Source: Umbilicaria muhlenbergii (Eukaryota; Ascomycota; Lecanoromycetes; Umbilicariales; Umbilicariaceae). From it: 64,000 nucleotides of DNA. The DNA lies in the NCBI GenBank assembly GCA_000611775.1, contig KK106985.1, forward strand, positions 2,239,360-2,303,359, written 5' to 3'. Position 1 is the first letter of the stretch. Each line of letters opens with the position of its first letter. The position numbers were made by a program, and so were the translations under genes. This document shows, one piece after another, positions 25,447-35,403 of this stretch. The notes under the pieces are model-generated. The model saw nothing but the letters and a program-made list of their open reading frames with translations. It was not told the DNA's origin and searched no databases.

Positions 25447-27267
25447 ATGAGGGAAATCTACCTCATACTTGTCGCATTGACCTGCGTAATTGCATTGTAT
25501 ATATACAATGCCATTAAGAAAGATGAGTGGGCGCCGGGTATAAACCAGCCAATTCTTCTTCTGTTACAGAGCCACTATGCTAACATACTATACAGGCCGA
25601 CAAGGCCATTGGGGAGCAATATGGGTGTCTGCCACCCCCGCGACTACAAAACCAACGGCCTTTGGGCGTGGATCGTTTAGAGCAGATCTTCCGCGCAGAT
25701 ACAGAATCCAGTTTGATAGAACTCTTCTTGTTCCATTTCCGGCAGACAGGATACACTCTGAAGCAGGTCTTCCTTGGTACACCGGCGTTTGGCACTGTGG
25801 AGCCTGCCAACCTTGAGGCTAATCTCTCTACCAATTTCAAAGGTCCGTGCTGTGCCGATCTTCAGGGAAGCAAATGCTGACGACCACCCTCAATGTAGAT
25901 TGGAGTATGGGACTACGTCGAGCCATCACATACCCTATGTTCGGCGATGGCATCTTCACTCAGGAAGGGGGGCCCTGGAAACACTCCGGGGAAACGCTGA
26001 GACCCCATTTCCACCATAGATAATATGATGACCTAGAGGTCTTCCGGGAATCCGTTGACAACTTGATTGACAACATCAAGGGGGGCGGCGTTGTTGACTT
26101 GCAGCCTCTTTTTTTCCGTCTCACGCTTGATACAACCACAGCATTCCTTTTTGAAGAGTCAGTGAATAGTCTGAAGGCACCCAAGACAATTGGTGAACAG
26201 ACTTTTGCCAGTGCTTTCAACACCGCACAGGAATATGTCGTCAAGAGGTTTCGACTACTGGATCTGTACTGGCTCATCGGCGGAAAGAAGTTCCAAGAGG
26301 CGTGTGATGACGCACACCGTTTTGCGGACTAGATCATAGAGCACAATCTCAGGCGGGGGTCAAAGGGTGAGGAGAGCTTTCTAGACAGTGTTGCTAAAGA
26401 CACCCCTAATGGGGATGCGCTAAGAGGCCAGATCATCAATATCTTGACTGCAGGAAGAGACACCACGGCGTGTCTCCTTTCATGGACATTGTGAGTTTGC
26501 CTCAGCCTTGAATTTCTGGAGGCGCCATGAATATTATTAACCTTCGTTTGATTGATCAGTTTCATACTAATTCGCCATCCAAACGTCCTGAGCAAGCTTA
26601 GGACTAAAATATCTTCTGTGTCTCAAGGCCGCGGATCGGAGCTGAACCGGACGGATCTACGCAATATGAAATGCCTTCAGAACGTCTTGAAAGAGAGTGA
26701 GTGCTGCCGCGAGCCCTCAAGTATCATATCTATTCACATTCGTCATCTAGTTCTGCGATTATATCCCTCAGTACCTGTCAATACCCGTACTGCCCTCAAA
26801 ATCACAATATTGCCTACTGGTGGAGGTCCTGACAGGCGATCCCCTGTTCTTATCCCAAAGGGGTCTGCGGTGGCGTACAGTGTTTACACCATGCACAGGC
26901 GGCCTGACCTTTATGGTATGGATGCAGAGCTGTTCCGCCCTGAAAGATGGGGGGAAGACATGCCGTTAACCCGGAATGAGAATAACGCAAAATGGGGTTA
27001 TCTCCCGTTCAATGGTGGACCGAGAATCTGTCTTGGAAGTAAGTGGTGCTAAGATCCGGGGACTGCTTCGATTAGGGTACGGTATACTGATTCGCCATAG
27101 TGGATTTTGCACTCACTGAGGCCGCATACACTGTTGTACGCCTTATTCAGAGATATCCAACCATCAAATTACCGGAGGGCATGGTCCCAGAGTTGGTAGG
27201 GGTAGAAAAGTAAACGATGACTTTGGTGGTTTCAGTCACAGAAGGGTGTAAAATTGAGCTGGGGTAA
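25447..27267 (+). pseudogene. Cytochrome P450 (fungal CYP52-like type), disabled by three nonsense codons
   Basis: It once encoded a microsomal P450 mono-oxygenase of ~500 aa. The ATG at 25,447 opens an N-terminal membrane helix (IYLILVALTCVIALYIYNAI). Later exons show RPLGVDRLEQIF, the I-helix AGRDTT (~26,451-26,468), the K-helix KEILRLYP across an intron at 26,697-26,750, PERW (~26,938), and the heme loop FNGGPRICLG just before an intron at 27,039-27,100. Other introns lie at 25,843-25,898 and 26,491-26,559; the first exon junction is unresolved. In-frame stops occur at 26,021 (TAA), 26,330 (TAG) and 27,211 (TAA), each where Gln would fit, as if CAA/CAG became TAA/TAG. The rest is well preserved and splice sites look good, so the loss is recent. 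Wording resembles CYP52/CYP63-type fatty-acid or alkane hydroxylases; the substrate is unknown. Confidence 0.85.
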
Positions 27268-27767
27268 TAACAGATGGAGGAGACAATCAGAACCCTATAG
27301 AATTCTCACCAACTACCTTTATGAGTGTCAGTCTGGTCAATTGCGCATTGGAAACAGCACTCGCTACCCCTTGACAGAATGCAGCATGCACGCCGCGTAG
27401 AAACACTCATACTCGAGTCCAAGATACCTCTTTGCAGAGGAGGCTCTTGGACCCCGAACCCGCGTCTGTTGCTTGGTTCACCCAGTGGCCAAAAGACTAG
27501 GTGGCTGCTGCAGGAGGTTAAAGCGGCGTGCCGTCCATGAGAAGACTTCTGGGAGATAGTCGCGAAAGAAAAGATGCAATGGAAGAGGCTGGATCACAAT
27601 CAGATTACTCAACGTAAATATCATTACGAAAACACGAATGAAGCTTCAAAGCAAGAATCTTCCCCTTGTCTGTGAGTGACGACGGGAATATAAAAGTTCT
27701 AAGGCATTTCGGAGAGCTCCTGCTCCCTATATGGTCTGCAATGGGTATCAGCACATGTAATTTCAAA
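27268..27767. other. Gene-free stretch downstream of P450
   Basis: Normal-composition DNA between the P450 stop and the MITE. Its open frames have no recognised product. The last 9 bp (AATTTCAAA, 27,759-27,767) are the left target duplication of the MITE. Confidence 0.5.
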
Positions 27768-28334
27768 CGGTAAATGCCTAAAATGAACCCCCCCTCCCCA
27801 ACTTGTAAATTCCCGGAATAACCCCTAAAACTTCATAATTCCTCGTTTGACCCTCAGCCTTCTATAGAGGTGCTTTCAGGCTGACTTTCATGCATTTATT
27901 TGTATGACTCATGTTATTTAGAACGGGTCTGAACTCACTCTGATCTACAGTCTACTCATCATTAACTCACCTGCTTCTTTTCTTTGTGAACCTCTTGATA
28001 GGTTCATGTAATCATGCCTCATCAACTAGAATTCAGCACTCTCGGTTGAGTTTTTAACTATAATCTTAACTAAACCTTCAATCGTGCCCCGCCTACTAAT
28101 AATCGTTCACATGATTACTTAACAATGAACATCATAAGTATGTGACAACAAAAATGTTTTCTACACTCACCTTTGAATCAATTTATCCCCTAATATTAAT
28201 TTGATTGAGGAAAGAACAGTGCAGACATCTTTATACTTCAATATTTTTAGGGGATCAAACGAGGAATTATGAAGTTTTGGGGGTTACTCCGGGAGTTTAC
28301 AAGCTTGGGGGGGGGTCATTTTAGGCATTTACCG
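27768..28334. mobile_element. Intact MITE with long TIRs and 9-bp target duplication
   Basis: A 567-bp element. The left end CGGTAAATGCCTAAAATGA is mirrored at the right end (reverse complement CGGTAAATGCCTAAAATGA); the inverted repeat continues imperfectly for ~85 bp and includes poly-C/poly-G runs and a shared CTTCATAATTCCTCGTTTGA. The flanks are identical: AATTTCAAA at 27,759-27,767 and 28,335-28,343. Long TIRs plus 9-bp duplications suit a non-autonomous Mutator-like (MULE) element, which is my inference. There is no coding capacity. A mutated left part of the same family lies at 31,447-31,830. Confidence 0.85.
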
Positions 28335-29230
28335 AATTTCAAACCTTACACATTCACTTGGTCCCATCAGGCAGATCCGCAATCTCTGTCTCCCGCTCCT
28401 TGCCGCCCGTCTCCGCCCTCCCCTCCCTACCCCTCCCCACCCCTATCTCCCACAGCCGCATGAATGTGAGGTTCATGACAAGATACTCCCCATTCTCACA
28501 TCTCTCCCGGCGGCCATTATGGTGGTAGGGGAAGGCCGGAAGTTTTCGAAGGAGATGGTGAAAACGGAGAGACAAGTGGGGGCAAGTTTGGCTAATGCAT
28601 TGGTCAATTGGCTTTTCAATGCCAAACTCAAAACTCTTTGCCAAAAATGATTTCGCTGCATACTGTGTCGTCCAAATTCGCCGGTGACTATGGAGCAGTG
28701 CGCTCCCCGCAATTTCTGGGTTTCGCTGCCACATGGCACTGTTGAATATGCACGCTGTCGGCCTCAGCTGTTGCATTTCGGGGTGATTTCGGGGTGGATT
28801 TCGGGGTTCAGGCTCCTCAGCCATGGCCTTATAATTAGGCGAATTCTCCTTTGTTTTAGCAATAAGTCTGTCTCTACCGAAATAATTTCAACAGGAACTA
28901 CCATATTAGAAGTGCTGAGGCGATCCCTCATGGGTTCGCTGGACCTGGTTTGCCAGTTGGATAAACCCAATCACCTGCACGCACCTAGCGCTATGCATTG
29001 ATACATGTATGTACTGTAGGTAGCTTCCAGGCGTTTCGCCTGCACTTTGCCGCCGTTGCCAAACCTCGCTCGGCAGGGTTCAGAAGCGGGCTGGATTGAG
29101 CCTCAGACCTTAGAAATAAGGCCGGTTACATGTGTTTAGCAGTTTGAACAAATTGTACACTAATCATCTCGTTACGAACTTCTTGCTGTCTAGTTTTCAT
29201 AGTCGTGCGGTTCTGCTGGACAAATTGACC
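28335..29230. other. Gene-free stretch upstream of hydrolase gene
   Basis: Contains a pyrimidine-rich low-complexity run at about 28,378-28,455 (CCCTCCC/CTCCC words). Open frames exist on both strands, the longest 156 codons on the minus strand at 28,354-28,824, but that one partly reads through the C/T run and shows no family features. The last few hundred bases serve as upstream region of the gene starting at 29,231. Confidence 0.45.
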
Positions 29231-30316
29231 ATGGCAGAGTGTGCAGCACTCACTGAATTGTACAGAGGAGAAGATCCGATAGTCGAGTAGGGGCTTCTAC
29301 AAGTGTCTGGGCAGTCTTCGAACCTACGTTGACTTTTTACAAGCGTCGTCGCAGTCCACGGCCTCAATGGTGACGCGTTCAAGACATGGACGACAGACAA
29401 AACGAAGAAGTTCTGGCTGGGCGATTCTGACATGCTTCCCGGCCACATGAAGCGTTCTCGAATCCTGACGTTTAGCTACAACGCGGCTGTAACAGCGCTA
29501 TTTGGGAAAACTTCTTCAGACCGGGTTATGCAGCATGCACATACATTGGTTGCGGAGCTTGTTGCTGATCGAGAGCTGGAAGATGCGGCAGAACGGCCGA
29601 TCATCTTCATATGCCACTCCTTGGGCGGCATAATCGTCAAGCGGGTAAGCCCTCCAAGAATTATCCAGGGCTTCTTCCCCACCATACTCACCACCCCCCA
29701 GGCGCTGGCCTACTCCGCCAGTCGTACCAGCAAACTAGTTCAACATCTCCATTCAGTCTTTGTCTCCACCTATGCCGTTCTGTTCCTCGGCACCCCACAC
29801 GCCGGCAGCAGCAAAGCGTCCCTGGCGTCCACTGGCCGTAAAATGATCGATGCACTTGTACCTTCGAAGATCTGGGACACAGAGGGGCAGTTGCTTGATG
29901 CGCTGCAGGATGGCTCAGAGACACTACAGAACATCACAGATATGTTTGCGCCGCTGATGAGGAATTTCAGGATTTACTTTTTGCGGGAACAGGAGAAGAC
30001 GGATTTGGGAACCAGCAAGGACTATGTAAGGGTTAATCAACTGAGTTAGGCTTGTGACAGGTGCTGACAGTGGCAGGTGGTGGAGGAGAGTTCTGCGGCA
30101 CCGATCCTGGATGATACGGAGCGCGCGGGTCTGCCATATGATCATCGTACCATGAGCAAGTTTGAGAGCAAAACATCCCCTGGCTACAGAGTCATTGTTG
30201 CAGCAATGATCCGGTACTCAAAGGGCGCTCCAGATGTCATTGTGCCACGGTGGGTAGCAGTGAAGGAAATGCTCAAGGCAAAGCGTATGAATGAAGCGGC
30301 AGAGCTAATGCAGTAA
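29231..30316 (+). CDS. Stand-alone SesB-like alpha/beta-hydrolase (lipase/esterase fold), 306 aa
   Basis: Four exons: 29,231-29,286; 29,344-29,644; 29,702-30,025; 30,077-30,316. The introns are 57, 57 and 51 bp, all GT...AG, and the combined frame is open for 306 aa. ATG lies in a good context (GACCATGG). The domain shows VVAVHGLNG (20-28), the nucleophile elbow FICHSLGG (107-114) with Ser111, GTPHAG, an acidic stretch VVEESSAAP near 228, and a His in YDHRTMSKF (His250), so a Ser-acid-His triad is plausible. No signal peptide or membrane helix is evident. It is clearly homologous to residues ~10-260 of the NLR at 21,061-24,538 (shared ERPIIFICH.LGG, VSTYA.LF.GTPH, FAPL). SesB-type hydrolases are associated with fungal NLR genes and incompatibility. 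The protein ends exactly where the NLR linker begins; the frame is also open beyond the stop (see next entry), so it may be a shortened version of a longer protein. Confidence 0.82.
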
Positions 30317-30562
30317 ACTTTTATGACTGAGCAAGAGTGAGCAGAGAGATACGGACGCTATCCTTCTGTATTATTCAGAAAATTTGTGCTGAATGACACC
30401 ATAGCGGCATCCCCTAGGATAGGATACAAGAACCTGAGGTCATGGGAGCCTAAAACGGCACCGCAGGCATCACTTAACGGAGCAATTCTTACACGGACCC
30501 ATGAGATACTAGGCATCCCGTCCGCTCTGCCATACAAAAGCTTGAGATCGGCAGACCACCAG
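30317..30562 (+). other. Open frame continuing in phase beyond the hydrolase stop
   Basis: After the TAA at 30,314-30,316 the same frame reads seven codons to a TGA (30,338) and then 74 uninterrupted codons to 30,562 (ERYGRYPSVLFRKFVLNDT...). I do not recognise the sequence. It could be a former C-terminal extension cut off by C-to-T changes (Gln to TAA, Arg to TGA), as seen in the nearby P450, or a chance open frame. No NB-ARC or P-loop follows. Confidence 0.3.
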
Positions 30563-31446
30563 TGAATCCCTGCTATTGTATGTTTTTGTCATTCTTTTTT
30601 GGTTCTCGTTATTCTTGAACAAACTGAACAGAGACCCTGCACATCGATGGAAAGAGAAACTACAAGATCTTCATTCATCTTTCTGTTGTTGTCTTTGCTA
30701 TCGGAGCGGGGCAATATTGTAAAAGTAATCGACGTAAGTCGTCATGAATAGAAGGAGATCCCCGGCTGCCCCCTCACCGCAGCATTCGGCGAAAACCAAC
30801 TGGCAGGTGTATTTGTGATGTAAGTCGCAATCCTCAGCTGAGGGTCGCCTGAACCCCTTGATAGGTCTTAAGGACTAAATAACTCACTTTGGGGGTTTAA
30901 AAATATGGCTATCACTTTTGTAGTACTGGGAGGGCCCAAGCTGGAGAAGAAATCACTAGTTATGGGCATAATTTGGACGAAAGTGGAGGCTGAGGGTAAG
31001 CTGAAGCGGAACGGAGCTACTCCTGGCGGAGATAAGGCAGACTGAATGTAGGTTTAGCGGCAAGGACGATTGGAGAATCCTGTATTAGTATCACTGGTCG
31101 CGGGGCAAAGGCCTGGAGACTGGAGACTGGAGAGCCATTATGGCTGACTTTGTAAGGCGTTCACCATCCTTCAAGTAGATCAATAGTGCTCTGTCAAAGC
31201 TGTTGATTTGCATGAGGTGAATGCACAGCATGTGCAAGCAAATGCACATGCTATGCACCTGATGCTTGAGCTGTCAACAGCACTGTTATCCTGCACGTCA
31301 GCTTTACGCACTCCTGTAAAAGCAGGGCTTGAGGAGCCCCTGGTGACTCCACATGAGCATTAAATACTTGTGAGCCGCAAGTCGAACAACTCAAATGAGG
31401 GAACAACTCAAATGAGGAGCCCCTGAGCACCACACGTGAGTATTAA
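30563..31446. other. Gene-free right edge of the island, with a short direct repeat
   Basis: No gene is recognised. Two related segments starting GAGGAGCCCCTG (31,331-31,367 and 31,414-31,449) continue through similar ACATGAGCATTAA / ACGTGAGTATTAA sequence, so they form an imperfect direct repeat ~83 bp apart. A small hairpin is possible at 31,228-31,251 (GCATGTGC ... GCACATGC). Composition is normal until the mutated MITE begins. Confidence 0.45.
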
Positions 31447-31830
31447 TGATAAATGCCTAAAATAACCCCCCTCAACTTGTAAATTCCTGAAATAACCCTC
31501 AAAACTTCATAATTCCTTATTTAACCCTCAGCTTTTTATAAAGATACTTTCAAACTGTCTTTTATATATTTATTTATATGACTTAAATTGTTTAAAAAGG
31601 ATTTAAATTAATTTTAATTTATAATTTAATTATCATATTAACTTATTTATCTCTTTTCTTTATAAAAGTTTTAATAATTTTATATAATTATATTTTATCA
31701 ATTAAAATTCAGTACACTTAGTTGAGTTTTAATTTTAATTTTAATTAAATTTTTAATTATACTTTGTTTATTATAATTATTTTAATAAGTAAATAATTGT
31801 TAATAATTAAGTATGATAAAGCATAATTAC
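31447..31830. mobile_element. Heavily mutated, truncated second MITE copy
   Basis: Aligns with the left ~2/3 of the MITE at 27,768-28,334, starting at the TIR (TGATAAATGCCTAAAAT versus CGGTAAATGCCTAAAAT). The first ~100 bp still keep runs of C, but from about 31,560 on nearly every C/G has become T/A, including C in CpA (for example CTCACC to CTTATT). The right end is missing; LINE sequence follows at 31,831. Confidence 0.8.
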
Positions 31831-31955
31831 TTACAAGAAATATTTATATATAATAAAAGATCTCTTTAGCCTGAATTAAATATATAAACAATAAAAACAG
31901 CATTAAGTCAAATAACTGTAATAATTAAAACATTAGTATGTAAAGACTTTAATAT
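31831..31955 (+). mobile_element. LINE endonuclease fragment, deeply mutated
   Basis: Matches 724-861 of the window (the LINE endonuclease domain), as shown by GATCTCTTTAGCCTGAATT and AAGTCAAATAACTGTAA. Compared with that copy it carries extra CpA-to-TpA changes. It ends at the insertion point of Gypsy C; GTTAT at 31,956-31,960 is the duplicated target. Confidence 0.7.
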
Positions 31956-31960
31956 GTTAT

Positions 31961-32307
31961 TATTACAGCTCTCACACTATAGTATTAACTAAGTATGCAG
32001 TGTGCATGTACACAGAGTATTATTCATCTTGCTCACCTTGCTCACCTGTTGAGCATGATGAGCATGAAGTGTTACATCAGATTGCTCACCTTGCTCACTG
32101 TGATGAGCATGATGAGTACACTGAGCACATGAGTCTCTTATAGTTTATATAATCACAGGTAGATTCATAGTTAGGAGCTCATGCTCAACTCATGTATTAA
32201 AAGCAATTTACTAATTTTATCTTCTAAACCTACTTAATATTACTTGTGATACTTGCAGTTCAAAGAATGACAATATTACTTCAGTCACTATGACATCACC
32301 TGTTACA
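31961..32307 (+). repeat. 5' LTR of Gypsy C
   Basis: 347 bp, starting TATTACAGCTCTCACAC and ending CATCACCTGTTACA. It is the same length as the partner at 45,051-45,397, and the differences seen are mainly transitions. It contains repeated GCTCACCTTGCTCA / GAGCATGATGAGCA words. Confidence 0.93.
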
Positions 32308-34509
32308 CTTTGAGCATCAACTTACAGGGTATCAGTTATGCAACAAATTAACTCATCAGTCTCATGATGTTTAAATCCTCTGATAAAGAAGAATCAGTTG
32401 CTGAATGCTTCTTTAATAAAGTAATCTGAGTTAAGATTCTGTTGCTGAATAAATTCCTTGATGAGAGAAGATTGTTAAACTCATTCTTTACTCAGCTTGA
32501 CACATACCTGCGGTTCAACAAGACTTTATTCATATCAAAATCAGAGAAGGTGTTGTTCACTTTCTCATTCTTGAAATCAGATGCTTTGAACTGATTTGAA
32601 CTTATTCTTTGAGATTACCTTGATAATAAAAGTGAAGATCAAGATGACCTGACAAACAAAATCTTTCATGAGTTGAAGGAATTCAAGAAGCAGATAAGAA
32701 TAATGTTTAAAATAATTAATGAAAAGAGGACAGCAGAGTGAGAAATTTATAATATTCAACAGAAAGAAGCAACTGCTACATATGCAGTAAACTTTCAAAG
32801 ACTCACCTCACATATGAATTGAGATGATATTGCTTTGACAGCGCAATATTATAAGAGGTTGAAGAACATGATTAAAGATGAAATCTTTAAGATTGAACAC
32901 CCTGTCATGCTCTCAGAAATGATTGAATGATCAATCATCATCAACAACTGAGTTTATAAATGAAGCTTAAAAAAGAGTCACAAGATTCTTGTATCATAAA
33001 GGGCTGAGAAAAATCATGAGCATCAATATAATAATCAACCCTACTATGAACCTCAACCTATGAAAATCAATGCAGCCACTCAGGTAAATCAGTTTCAGTG
33101 AAAGAAAAAATCAGAGAAGAAAGAGAAGCCTCACAGGAATAATTATTACAGTTGTGAAAAATTAAGACACTTTACCTGAGACTGTTGAACCCTTGAAAAG
33201 ATTATTCAACCATGAAAGACATATGCTGTCACGCAAGAGGCAAGGGAGAAAGATAATCATAAAGTTATATCTTAAACAGCATGCTACAATGATGACTGTC
33301 ACATGCATCAGAGTGATAAAGATGACTTTAAATGATTTTCATGTCAACTGAAGAAAACAAGAGAATACATCATGACCTCTCATCAGAATCAAGTTACAAG
33401 TCTAAAAAAATAATAAAAGTGATGAGAACAGTTTAATCAAGAAGACAATTATGTTGACAGTGATGAAATGATACCTTCATTTAATGAGGAGGAAGACTTC
33501 ATGAAGGTAACTGACTTTAAAGATTCAAAGAAGCTCATTAAAAAAATGATGACATTTGAGCATCTACTCATGAAGAACAGTGATTGAAGACTTATGAAGA
33601 AGTATTTAAAGTGATGAAGAAATCTCCTGAAAATTATGAAAATCATGTAAGCTTGTTGCAGAAATGAATCCTATGAATGATTAAAGATGCATTCACTCAG
33701 AAAGGTGAAATCAAGGACATGAATTATCAAGACATACTCAGAAAAACATCATTAAAAAATTCAAAATTCATCATCAAAGGAGGGTATATTACCCTTGATG
33801 AAGCACATATCTCAAGAAAATTATGAATAAAAGTTTGAGAACTTCAGAGTGAATACTTAAAGCTGAACTCAATATGATATTCAGACAAGAAAGTCAACTC
33901 AAAGGATTTTAAGTATGTGAAAGAGAATCTGAGATTCCTCTCATTTAGTTCAAAAAACTAAAGAGCCCTTCAGGTCAGAGGCTCTTGAAAATGTTTAATT
34001 CAAAGCCTTCAGAAGAAGCAATTGCTAAAGAAATTATTATCACAGAAGACATGAGCAATTTTCATGTTTAAGTCAAAGTAAAGAGTCACTCAGTCAGACT
34101 GTTGATCAACAGTGACTGTACAGGGAATTTCTTGAATTCATAATTCACAGAAATGAACAGGATAAGAATTTGAAAGAAGTGAAATTCTTATTTACTTTAA
34201 GAGTTCAATGAGACCCTCATGAAACATAATAATGAATAAGTGAACAAAGAAACAGTTCTGATACCTGTTCAGATCAGTCAACACTGAGAGAAAATTAATT
34301 TCAACATCATGAAGTAATCAGGAAGTGATATAGTTCTAAGCATATCTTAACTCTGAACAACTAATCTCATGATTGATTGAGCTGAAAATGAGATATACTT
34401 CATGAAAGAAAGTACTTTAATGAAGTTATATTCAATCCTGAACTTACCTGAAGGAGTGAAAGTCTTCACTATGATAATGAAAGAGATGCATGAGGAACTA
34501 AAGAATCTT

Positions 34510-35403
34510 TAAAGTGACCGCTGAGATGAGAGTCCTGGTTCAGGACCACGGGACGGGATGAGATGAGATGAGACACAGGATCAAACAGTAGTCTCATCCT
34601 CTGAGACTGAGATGAAAGTCCTGTCCCGTCCCGTCCTGTGGTCCTGGCGGGATCCCGGTCACGTGACTCCTTATATATGACTGTCAGTGGTTTTGGGACA
34701 CGGGAAAAGGAAAAATGGCTTTCAAAATCACTTCAACAATGGCCTCAATGACGGCCTCAAAAAACGGCTTGCAAAACGGCTTCAACGACGGCCTCAAAAA
34801 ACAGCTTTCAAAACGGCTTCCAAAACGGCTTCAATGACAGCCTTGAAAAACGGCTTTCAAAACAGCTTCAACGACAGCCTCAAAAAACAGCTTTCAAAAC
34901 AGCTTCAATGACAGCCTTGAAAAACAGCTTTCAAAACAGCTTCAATGATGGCCATGAAAAATGACTTTCAAAATGGCTTCAACAACAGCCATGAAAAATG
35001 GCTTTCAAAATGGCTTCAACGACAGCCTTGAAGAACGGCCTCAAAAAACAGCTTTCAAAACAGCTTTCAAAATGTGACTGAGAGTCAGTGAACTGATTGT
35101 TACATGATGTTGAGATTCAAATCAACAGTTTTAATGATTCAATGTAATGATTTATGATGAAATGTAAACTGATGACTCCTTAAATGACATCTAACTTAAT
35201 GTGATACTGTATCAAGCCTCTTTAGGTTAAGCTTAAGTTATTGTCATCATGACATATCAATAGTGTCAGGACAACAAAACTATTCTCATTTCATCCTGTC
35301 AACAGGATCAGGACTGAACTGAAAATTCATCATCAGAATGAGACAGGACTGAGACAAGACAGAGATTAAAAATTTAATTTTGTCCTGTCTCAACAGTCAC
35401 TGT
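34510..35403. mobile_element. hAT-like non-autonomous element with internal minisatellite
   Basis: An 894-bp insertion within Gypsy C. The flanks carry the same 9-mer AAGAATCTT (34,501-34,509 and 35,404-35,412), and the last 8 bp would fit a hAT-type duplication. Inverted ends read AAGTGACCGCTGAGA on the left and, reverse-complemented on the right, CAGTGACTGTTGAGA. Subterminal GTCCTG/CAGGAC words occur in both orientations, as is common in hAT elements. There is no transposase. The left 560 bp keep GC-rich words (CGGGACGGGA, GTCCCGTCCCGTCC), unlike everything around it; the right 300 bp are CpG-poor. This suggests a later arrival than the surrounding Gypsy. Confidence 0.75.
34709..35075 (+). 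repeat. 36-bp minisatellite
   Basis: About nine imperfect units built on AAAAACGGCTTTCAAAACGG followed by CTTCAACGACGGCCTC (36 bp), with an internal 12-bp sub-period around TTCAAAACGGC. Units differ by transitions (CGGC/CAGC, ACGACGG/ATGACAG). The length is a multiple of three, so a 74-codon frame (34,687-34,911) stays open through part of it; this is a by-product of the repeat and I do not call it a gene. Confidence 0.85.

Noticed and set aside
28354-28824. 156-codon minus-strand open frame
   Set aside because: It runs through a pyrimidine-rich low-complexity tract, overlaps open frames in other phases, and shows no domain, splice structure or family wording.
29000-29130. tRNA-like segment (GTTCAGAAGCGGGC region)
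   Set aside because: No cloverleaf with matched acceptor, D, anticodon and T arms could be drawn from it.
34687-34911. 74-codon frame rich in Lys/Gln in the minisatellite
   Set aside because: The frame stays open only because the repeat unit is a multiple of three; the content is simply the translated 36-bp unit.
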